Shown here piece by piece: positions 1 to 4,424 of a DNA stretch of 5,209 nt. Origin of the DNA: an uncultured Eubacteriales bacterium (lineage in GTDB: Bacteria > Bacillota > Clostridia > Oscillospirales > Acutalibacteraceae); assembly GCA_900313475.1 (NCBI GenBank), contig OMRJ01000227.1, positions 1 through 5,209 on the forward strand, read 5' to 3'. How positions within the stretch are numbered: position 1 is the first letter of the stretch; every line of letters begins with the position of its first letter. The translations under genes and the position numbers were made by a program. Below the pieces are notes generated by a model. That model was not told the DNA's origin and did not search any database. It saw only the letters and a program-made list of their open reading frames with translations.

Positions 1-519
1 AGTTCTGTCGGGCTTGAAATTGAGCCAATACGGGATGCACGGCGCTTTTTCGCGGACGGATGCAATGTCTTTCATTTCTATACCCGTGAAAAAAATGTTT
101 TCGGTAATGCCGTATTCGTCCGCAAGAGGGGGGATTTTTTCGATATTCCCGACGGCTTTGACGTCTATATTTATTGTTTTATCCGTGTGTTTTGACGCAA
201 AAGCAAAAGCTTCGCGAATCGAAAAGCATCCGTCTTTCGGGGCGTCGTGCGAAAGCACGGGAGCACCGTCCGATGTGAAGTTCAGATCAAATTCAACCGT
301 ATCTGCGTTGCTGTTAAATGCGGCAGCCAGCGAAGCCGACGTATTAGGCTTCGTATTGTTTGCACCCGCATGTGCTGTGACCGTGAATCCGCTCGGCATA
401 AGCCGAACTCCGCGTTTGATACAATCGATTTTTTTCAGCGTAAAAACCGACAATGTCGAAAGCCCCGCAGTAAGCAGCGTTACCGCTGCGGATACGGCGG
501 TTTTTTTTCTTATTTTCAT
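1..519 (-). CDS. Glycerophosphodiester phosphodiesterase (GDPD)-like protein, membrane-anchored or exported, partial (C-terminus off the left edge)
   Basis: The first 173 residues are visible; the frame stays open to base 1. Residues 1-30 (MKIRKK, then a hydrophobic run to about 28) form a signal peptide or membrane anchor, so the catalytic domain probably acts outside the membrane. The GDPD TIM-barrel pattern follows: an H-A-G at 50-52, P-N-T at 58-60, E-F-D (E76, D78), S-D-G at 83-85, H-D at 91-92, and I-D-V-K at 118-121. In the family these positions hold the catalytic His pair and the metal-binding acidic residues that cleave glycerophosphodiesters to glycerol-3-phosphate and an alcohol. 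The Arg of the usual H-R-G is Ala here, and the usual P-E-N-T lacks its Glu, so this is a divergent subfamily and its substrate is uncertain. The ATG lies 4 bp after the phosphoribosyltransferase stop; an in-frame TAG at 529-531 rules out an earlier start. No strong Shine-Dalgarno is visible, which suggests translational coupling. Confidence 0.85.
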   Translation of the reverse strand, partial: MKIRKKTAVSAAVTLLTAGLSTLSVFTLKKIDCIKRGVRLMPSGFTVTAHAGANNTKPNTSASLAAAFNSNADTVEFDLNFTSDGAPVLSHDAPKDGCFSIREAFAFASKHTDKTINIDVKAVGNIEKIPPLADEYGITENIFFTGIEMKDIASVREKAPCIPYWLNFKPDRT

Positions 520-523
520 TGTC

Positions 524-1078
524 TTATGCTATCGGTTCGCCGTTTGAATTAAACAGCGGAAGCTTTTCAAGATATATTATATCGTCTCTTTTCTGTGCGT
601 CTCCTTCTGCAAGGATAGTCATTTTTCCGCAGATGTTACCGCCTGCTTCCTTGGCAAGCTTTTCAAGCGCGGCAAGAGATTCGCCCGTTGAAATAACATC
701 ATCGAGCAGCAGTATTTTTTTGCCTTTCATCATTTCTGCGTCGGCTGTGTCAAGATACAGCTTCTGATCTTTAGCGGTGGTGATGGAGTGAACGTCCACT
801 TCAAAAACACCTGTCATGTAGAGCTTCGGATTCTTTCTTGCCACAAAATATTTTTTATCGCCGTGCTGACGCGCCATTTCGTGAATAAGCGGAATTCCCT
901 TTGCTTCGGCGGTGAGCAGGTAATCGTATTCGGGTGCTTTTTTCAGAAGCTCCTTTGCGCATGCCACGGTCAGCTCCGCGTCTCCGAAAATCACGAAGGC
1001 GCCTATCATAAGCTTATCGTTAAGCTTGCAGAGGGGGAGCTGTCTTTTGCAGCCGGCTATTGTCATTTCATAATACAT
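524..1078 (-). CDS. Phosphoribosyltransferase family protein (type I, adenine phosphoribosyltransferase-like)
   Basis: A complete 184-aa protein. The PRPP-binding loop of type I phosphoribosyltransferases is clear at residues 121-134 (K-I-L-L-L-D-D-V-I-S-T-G-E-S): two Asp bind the ribose hydroxyls of PRPP and T-G-E-S binds its 5'-phosphate. Upstream, an L-L-T-A-E-A-K-G-I-P segment at 54-63 and an A-R-K at 80-82 match the region preceding the flexible loop in adenine phosphoribosyltransferase-like proteins. It should be cytoplasmic and transfer ribose-5-phosphate from PRPP to a base, most likely in purine salvage. The D-D-V-I-S-T-G-E-S loop differs from the classical Apt form, and related clostridial proteins are only family-level annotations, so the acceptor base is not settled and I give no symbol. 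The ATG at 1078 is preferred over one 69 bases upstream at 1147, because an AAAGGA site lies 10 bases before it and the mapped promoter would start transcription at about 1149. It is the first gene of a unit with the downstream GDPD-like gene. Confidence 0.88.
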   Translation of the reverse strand: MYYEMTIAGCKRQLPLCKLNDKLMIGAFVIFGDAELTVACAKELLKKAPEYDYLLTAEAKGIPLIHEMARQHGDKKYFVARKNPKLYMTGVFEVDVHSITTAKDQKLYLDTADAEMMKGKKILLLDDVISTGESLAALEKLAKEAGGNICGKMTILAEGDAQKRDDIIYLEKLPLFNSNGEPIA

Positions 1079-1088
1079 TGTGAATTTG

Positions 1089-1095
1089 TCCTTTC
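1089..1095 (-). promoter_or_regulatory. Ribosome binding site of the phosphoribosyltransferase gene
   Basis: GAAAGGA on the minus strand lies 10 bases before the ATG at 1078. It fixes the start there rather than at the in-frame ATG at 1147, which lies almost at the predicted transcription start and has no such site. Confidence 0.8.
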
Positions 1096-1104
1096 GGATG
1101 AATT

Positions 1105-1121
1105 GCACCGTGCAGCGGTGC
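1105..1121 (-). other. Perfect 6-bp hairpin in the phosphoribosyltransferase leader
   Basis: On the transcript strand GCACCG and CGGTGC pair around a 5-base loop (CTGCA). The hairpin sits in a leader of about 70 bases, 9 bases upstream of the Shine-Dalgarno site. It is not followed by a T-run, so it is not an intrinsic terminator. It may stabilise the mRNA or be a protein or antiterminator target, or be chance. I do not recognise a known purine riboswitch, whose aptamer would not fit well in so short a leader. Confidence 0.4.
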
Positions 1122-1155
1122 TGTGGATTGAAGCAAATCATTCCCACAATCTATT

Positions 1156-1183
1156 ATTATAGTAGAAAAAAACAAAAAGTCAA
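1156..1183 (-). promoter_or_regulatory. Sigma-A-type promoter for the phosphoribosyltransferase-GDPD operon
   Basis: On the minus strand the -35 box is TTGACT (1178-1183), the spacer 16 bases and T-rich, and the -10 box a perfect TATAAT (1156-1161). Transcription is predicted to start near 1149, giving a leader of about 70 bases. Its presence in the gap after the BofC-like gene means the phosphoribosyltransferase need not depend on read-through from that gene. Confidence 0.8.
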
Positions 1184-1218
1184 CAATTCAATATAATTAA
1201 GTTTGACTCCGCCGCCTG

Positions 1219-1524
1219 TCAGCTGATGTAATCCTCAGCGATGCTCATGAGTTCTTCTTCCGACAATGCCGTTATCCCGTACATGAGAGCTTCACGTTCA
1301 CAGTCTGAAAAAAACATCCCGTCCGTGCTTATCTGTGTTATCGGCGAGCCGTTTCTGTCGGTAAAAACTATGCTTTTACCGTCTTCGGACAGTATTGCGG
1401 CACATGGAGTCAATAAAGACGAAGCTGTTCCGTTGCCTTTCTCGAAGAAAAACAACCCGCATATGAGCGTACATAAAAGCATTATAGATAAAAAAAGAAA
1501 CAATAATTTGTTCTGATTGCCCAA
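1219..1524 (-). CDS. Small membrane-anchored protein with BofC C-terminal-like domain
   Basis: A 101-aa protein. Residues 7-27 are strongly hydrophobic (L-L-F-L-F-L to G-L-F-F-F), an uncleaved anchor or signal peptide; there is no proper lipobox. The remaining 75 residues are predicted to be extracytoplasmic. Residues 42-101 follow the pattern of the BofC C-terminal domain found in short clostridial proteins: a strand with D-G-K-S-I-V-F, a Pro at 61, a D-C-E-R-E-A-L helix start, Y-G-I-T, then S-E-E-E-L and the terminal E-D-Y-I-S. In Bacillus, BofC inhibits the forespore protease SpoIVB during sporulation; whether the short clostridial homologues do this is not known, so I only infer the fold. 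The start is a TTG at 1524, chosen because AAAGGTGA lies just before it and because the next ATG (residue 15) would cut the membrane segment. It is transcribed divergently from the penicillin-binding protein gene and precedes the phosphoribosyltransferase on the same strand. No terminator is visible after it. Confidence 0.65.
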   Translation of the reverse strand: MGNQNKLLFLFLSIMLLCTLICGLFFFEKGNGTASSLLTPCAAILSEDGKSIVFTDRNGSPITQISTDGMFFSDCEREALMYGITALSEEELMSIAEDYIS

Positions 1525-1528
1525 AAAA

Positions 1529-1536
1529 TCACCTTT
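1529..1536 (-). promoter_or_regulatory. Ribosome binding site deciding the TTG start of the BofC-like gene
   Basis: AAAGGTGA on the minus strand ends 4 bases before the TTG at 1524. An in-frame TAA a few codons upstream, with no ATG or GTG between, leaves this TTG as the only well-placed start that keeps the whole membrane segment. Confidence 0.65.
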
Positions 1537-1550
1537 ATAACAAAATTGTA

Positions 1551-1579
1551 ATTATATTTTTTGCAGAAAATTCGGAAAA
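1551..1579 (-). promoter_or_regulatory. Possible promoter for the BofC-like gene
   Basis: A perfect minus-strand TATAAT (1551-1556) lies about 27 bases before the TTG start. With a 17-base spacer the -35 would be TTTTCC (1574-1579), a poor match to TTGACA. It is nearly back to back with the plus-strand promoter of the penicillin-binding protein gene. The weak -35 suggests a weak or activated promoter, or another upstream site. Confidence 0.4.
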
Positions 1580-1583
1580 ATAC

Positions 1584-1612
1584 TAAACAAACGCAGAAAA
1601 GTATGATACAAT
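1584..1612 (+). promoter_or_regulatory. Extended -10 promoter for the penicillin-binding protein-ruvX operon
   Basis: The -35 is TAAACA (1584-1589, 4 of 6 consensus bases), the spacer 17 bases, and the -10 TACAAT (1607-1612) preceded by the TG of an extended -10 element (1604-1605). Transcription should start near 1619, giving a leader of about 46 bases before the ATG at 1666. Confidence 0.65.
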
Positions 1613-1651
1613 AAGCGAAACATGCTTTGTTTTCCAAAAATTACTTTTTTA

Positions 1652-1656
1652 CGGAG
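1652..1656 (+). promoter_or_regulatory. Ribosome binding site of the penicillin-binding protein gene
   Basis: CGGAG lies 9 bases before the ATG at 1666. A longer reading from a TTG at 1627 is rejected because it would begin within about 8 bases of the predicted transcription start and has no ribosome binding site. Confidence 0.75.
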
Positions 1657-1665
1657 TTAAATTAT

Positions 1666-3888
1666 ATGGCAAAAGAAAGAACGGCTGATGCCGTGAAGAA
1701 AAAAAAGAAAAAAAAGAAAAAAATGAGCAAAGGGCTTACCGTTTTTCTCACGGTATTTCTCATCTGCTTTATGGTTGCTGTTGTTGCTGCAGGCTCAATT
1801 GCATTTACGGTATTCTACGACGTAGGTTTGATAGGACACATCAATCCCGACAAAGAGGTTGCCGGGGTGGATTACATCGACCTTAACGAATATATTGCGA
1901 ATCAGCAGCAGACCACCATTGTCTATGCTTACGACAAAAATATGAAAGAGCAGGAGATAGCGCGCCTTCACGGCTCGCAGAACAGGATCTGGATAAAGAT
2001 TGACGATGTGAGCAAATATGTCAAGGACGGCTTCATCGCCCTTGAAGACAAGCGTTTTTCTCAGCACAAGGGTGTTGACTGGATAAGAACCGCAGGTTCT
2101 ATTGTTTATGATCTTCTCGGAAAAGACCTTCAGGGCGGTTCCACGATTACTCAGCAGCTAATCAAAAACCTGACGGGAGAAAACAAAAAAACTCTTGTCA
2201 GAAAATATAATGAAATCAAAAACGCGCTTGCTCTCGAACGACACTACAGCAAGGACGAAATATTTGAGGCATATCTCAACACCGTGTATCTTGACATGGG
2301 GTGCTACGGCATAAAGACAGGAGCCGAATATTACTTCGGAAAAGAGGCAAAGGATCTTACTCTCATGGAGAGCGTTACGCTTGTCGTTATTACAAACGCA
2401 CCGCGAAAATACAACCCTATCATAAACTATGAAAATAACCTTGCACGCGCAAAAATGTGCCTTGCGTATATGCTTGAACAGGGTAAGATATCGCAGGAAC
2501 AGTATGATGCCGCTCTTGCCGAAAAACTTACGTTTGTCGGTCATCTGTCCAAAAAAACGGAAAATGAACGGGAGGAAAAAGACGAAAACGAGTATCAGAG
2601 CTACTATGTTGACTATATAATCGATACCGTTATATCCGACCTTACAGCGAAGTTCGGCTATTCCGAAAACGAAGCGTGGCGCAAGGTATATTACGGCGGG
2701 CTTAAGATATATTCCGCCGTCGACATGGATATCCAAAGCGAAATGGAGGATGTTTTCTATAACAGGATAACATTTCCAAAGGAAAAAGACACGGAAGAAA
2801 ATCCCGCAATTCAGGCTGCTATGACGGTCATGAATTACGAGGGCAGAGTAGTCGGAATTGTCGGTCAGCTCGGACCGAAAACAGGCGATCGGGTGCTCAA
2901 TATTGCAACCGATTCCCCGCGAAACCCGGGTTCTTCGATAAAACCATTGAGCGTATATGCCCCTGCTATCGAGCTTAACAATTTCTACTGGTCATCATAT
3001 CTGCCGAACTTCGGAATTATGCTTGCGGGCAGCAATAAGGCTTGGCCCACGAACTACGGAGGTGTTACGGGCAGCATGAACGATCTCCGTAATCTTCAGG
3101 AGGCGCTTGCCCCCTCGCTTAACACAATTCCCGCACGTATAGTTCAGGCGTTGACGCCGGCGAGAAGTTATTCTTTCCTGCGTGACAACTTCCATATATC
3201 CACGCTTGATCCGTCCGACGCAAACTACGCCCCAATGGCTATCGGCGACATGCACAGAGGTGTTACCACTCTTGATATGGCGGCAGCTTATGCGGTGTTC
3301 GGCAACGGCGGAAAATACTATAAACCGTGGTGCTACTATAAGGTTACCAATTCTTCGGGCAGCACAACGCTTCTTGAAAAAGACAGTGAACCTAAACAGG
3401 CAATAAGCGCCGCGACAGCCGATGTTATGAATCGCATGCTTCAGACGGTTGTAACGGCATCAAACGGTACCGCCCGAAATTATCCCGTAAAAGGTTTTAC
3501 TCTCTTTGCAAAAACGGGTACTTCTTCGAGCAACAAAGATAAATGGATGTGCGGCGGCACTCCGTATTATGTTGCGTCCGCTTGGTCGGGATTTAAGGAC
3601 AACCGCGAAATAAACATCAATTATTATACCTCATATCCTGCGGCGCGTGTATTTCAGGAGGTTATGAACCGTATTCACAAGGGACTTGACGCAAAAGATT
3701 TTGAATACAGCGGAGATGCGGTTCAGCGCAGCTTCTGCACCGTAACAGGACTTCTTGCGGGGGATTCCTGCAGCTCGGTAAAGAGCGGTTGGTTTAAGAT
3801 TGATAACCTTCCGGGTGTCTGCTCAGGCAAGCACCGCAGCAGCGTCGATGAAACGAGCAGTTCCGGCGTTATTACCGTTTTCGGTTAA
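1666..3888 (+). CDS. Class A penicillin-binding protein (PBP1A family): bifunctional peptidoglycan glycosyltransferase / DD-transpeptidase
   Basis: A complete 740-aa type II membrane protein that polymerises lipid II into glycan strands and cross-links their peptides outside the membrane. The cytoplasmic head (1-23) has nine consecutive lysines (11-19); one transmembrane helix spans about 24-50. The GT51 glycosyltransferase domain (about 100-290) has E-D-K-R-F at 127-131 with catalytic Glu127, G-G-S-T-I-T-Q-Q at 157-164, and the second catalytic Glu at about 183 in R-K-Y-N-E-I. A charged linker lies at about 296-312. The transpeptidase domain has S-S-I-K at 423-426 (acylated Ser423, Lys426), S-L-N at 484-486 and K-T-G-T at 616-619, so both activities should be intact. 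The tail (691-724) has the C-x-x-x-G-L-L-A / C / C-x-x-K-H pattern, three cysteines, common in clostridial homologues. Length is normal for the family. It shares an operon with ruvX, whose ribosome binding site overlaps its stop. The symbols pbpA, ponA and mrcA vary between species, so none is given. Confidence 0.96.
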   Translation: MAKERTADAVKKKKKKKKKMSKGLTVFLTVFLICFMVAVVAAGSIAFTVFYDVGLIGHINPDKEVAGVDYIDLNEYIANQQQTTIVYAYDKNMKEQEIARLHGSQNRIWIKIDDVSKYVKDGFIALEDKRFSQHKGVDWIRTAGSIVYDLLGKDLQGGSTITQQLIKNLTGENKKTLVRKYNEIKNALALERHYSKDEIFEAYLNTVYLDMGCYGIKTGAEYYFGKEAKDLTLMESVTLVVITNAPRKYNPIINYENNLARAKMCLAYMLEQGKISQEQYDAALAEKLTFVGHLSKKTENEREEKDENEYQSYYVDYIIDTVISDLTAKFGYSENEAWRKVYYGGLKIYSAVDMDIQSEMEDVFYNRITFPKEKDTEENPAIQAAMTVMNYEGRVVGIVGQLGPKTGDRVLNIATDSPRNPGSSIKPLSVYAPAIELNNFYWSSYLPNFGIMLAGSNKAWPTNYGGVTGSMNDLRNLQEALAPSLNTIPARIVQALTPARSYSFLRDNFHISTLDPSDANYAPMAIGDMHRGVTTLDMAAAYAVFGNGGKYYKPWCYYKVTNSSGSTTLLEKDSEPKQAISAATADVMNRMLQTVVTASNGTARNYPVKGFTLFAKTGTSSSNKDKWMCGGTPYYVASAWSGFKDNREININYYTSYPAARVFQEVMNRIHKGLDAKDFEYSGDAVQRSFCTVTGLLAGDSCSSVKSGWFKIDNLPGVCSGKHRSSVDETSSSGVITVFG
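1696..1723 (+). repeat. Oligo-lysine A-tract (A8-G-A8-G-A7) near the start of the penicillin-binding protein gene
   Basis: Codons 11-19 are AAG-AAA-AAA repeated three times, encoding nine lysines just before the membrane helix. The A AAA AAG heptamer typical of bacterial -1 frameshift sites occurs twice in the correct phase (1701-1707 and 1710-1716). Positive charge before the helix fits the inside-positive rule, so the tract also has an ordinary topological role. Confidence 0.85.
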
Positions 3889-3893
3889 GGCGG
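3887..3893 (+). promoter_or_regulatory. Ribosome binding site of ruvX, overlapping the upstream stop codon
   Basis: AAGGCGG begins inside the TAA of the penicillin-binding protein gene and ends 4 bases before the ATG at 3898. It favours that ATG over the in-frame ATG at 3907, which would lie 13 bases away. Confidence 0.6.
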
Positions 3894-3897
3894 ACTT

Positions 3898-4314
3898 ATG
3901 GTAATAATGTCGGTGGATTACGGAGATGTCCGAACGGGTGTTGCCGTATGTGATAAAAGTGAATTTTTGGCTTCTCCTGTTTGCGTGATAACGGAGCGGA
4001 ACGCAGACAGTCTTTCAAACAAACTCTGTTCTCTTGCCTCCGAGCATAAAACGGAGATGATTTGTGTCGGTCTTCCTAAAAATATGGACGGATCCGAGGG
4101 TTTACGGGCAGGCGCGTGCAGGGAGTTTGCAGAAATTCTGCATAAGAAAACGGGACTTCCGGTTGTGCTGCGCGACGAGCGTCTTACAACCGTCAGTGCC
4201 CACAAACTGCTAAACATGAACAATGTCAGAGGGAAAAAACGGAAACAGACCGTTGATGCGGTATCGGCAGTGCTGATTTTGGAGGATTTTATCGCATTCA
4301 GAAAAAAACAATAG
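3898..4314 (+). CDS. ruvX: RuvX/YqgF family RNase H-fold nuclease (putative pre-16S rRNA processing nuclease / Holliday junction resolvase)
   Basis: A complete 138-aa protein, the usual length for the family. The YqgF signature is clear: S-V-D-Y-G-D-V-R-T-G-V-A-V at 5-17 with the first catalytic Asp at 7, V-G-L-P-K-N-M-D-G-S-E-G at 57-68, R-D-E-R-L-T-T at 92-98 with Glu94, and V-D-A-V-S-A-V-L-I-L at 119-128 with Asp120. These acidic residues form the two-metal site of the RNase H fold. In E. coli the homologue YqgF takes part in maturing the 5' end of 16S rRNA, and other family members cleave Holliday junctions; which activity applies here cannot be told from sequence. It follows the penicillin-binding protein gene by 9 bp and is the last gene of that transcript. 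In Bacillus the gene instead lies beside alaS and the mltG homologue, so the neighbour is unusual compared with that arrangement. The first ATG fits the ribosome binding site better than the ATG three codons later. Confidence 0.93.
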   Translation: MVIMSVDYGDVRTGVAVCDKSEFLASPVCVITERNADSLSNKLCSLASEHKTEMICVGLPKNMDGSEGLRAGACREFAEILHKKTGLPVVLRDERLTTVSAHKLLNMNNVRGKKRKQTVDAVSAVLILEDFIAFRKKQ

Positions 4315-4318
4315 ATGG

Positions 4319-4366
4319 AAACGACCGACAGATGCAGTGAAATGTGCTCTTGCCGGTCGTTTTTTA
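4319..4366 (+). terminator. Intrinsic terminator of the penicillin-binding protein-ruvX operon
   Basis: A perfect 9-bp stem (AAACGACCG at 4319-4327 with CGGTCGTTT at 4354-4362) is followed directly by a T-run (4360-4365). Inside, a second stem pairs AGA/GCA (4330-4336, with one bulged T) with TGC/TCT (4345-4350). It lies 5 bases after the ruvX stop. On the minus strand no T-run follows immediately, so it works mainly for the plus strand. Confidence 0.88.
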
Positions 4367-4376
4367 TAAGGAAATC

Positions 4377-4424
4377 AATGCCGTTTTTTACCGAAAAAGT
4401 TTTTTCTTCGGCATTTAGTTTTTT
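4377..4424 (+). terminator. Second hairpin with T-run in the convergent gap
   Basis: AATGCCG (4377-4383) pairs with CGGCATT (4409-4415). Alternatively CCGAA (4391-4395) pairs with TTCGG (4407-4411). TAG and six T follow on the plus strand, the last two overlapping the minus-strand stop codon of the glycoside hydrolase gene. It could back up the first terminator. As a minus-strand terminator for the hydrolase it is weaker, since only a broken T-rich stretch (ATTTCCTT) follows. Confidence 0.55.

Noticed and set aside
14..547. 177-aa open frame on the plus strand
   Set aside because: It lies opposite the GDPD-like gene, which carries recognisable motifs and a signal sequence; the plus frame shows no family pattern and no ribosome binding site.
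1079..1147. 23-residue N-terminal extension of the phosphoribosyltransferase
   Set aside because: It would begin about 2 bases after the predicted transcription start and contains the hairpin and ribosome binding site of the shorter form; family members start at M-Y-Y-E.
788..1162. 124-aa plus-strand open frame
   Set aside because: Opposite the motif-bearing phosphoribosyltransferase and running over its promoter; no recognisable domain.
1219..1226. 8-base palindrome TCAGCTGA over the stop of the BofC-like gene
   Set aside because: No loop or T-run follows, so it is not a terminator; a palindrome this short is expected by chance.
1600..1630. Possible forespore sigma-G promoter for the BofC-like gene (GCATG and CATACTT on the minus strand)
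   Set aside because: The spacer is only 15 bases, shorter than the sigma-G norm as I recall it, and the -10 has a mismatch; probably chance in A/T-rich DNA.
1627..1665. 13-residue N-terminal extension of the penicillin-binding protein from a TTG
   Set aside because: No ribosome binding site, and too close to the predicted transcription start; CGGAG before ATG 1666 explains the start.
2158..2736. 192-aa minus-strand open frame rich in hydrophobic residues
   Set aside because: It is antisense to the GT51 and linker region of the penicillin-binding protein; its hydrophobic look comes from the complement of Lys- and Glu-rich codons.
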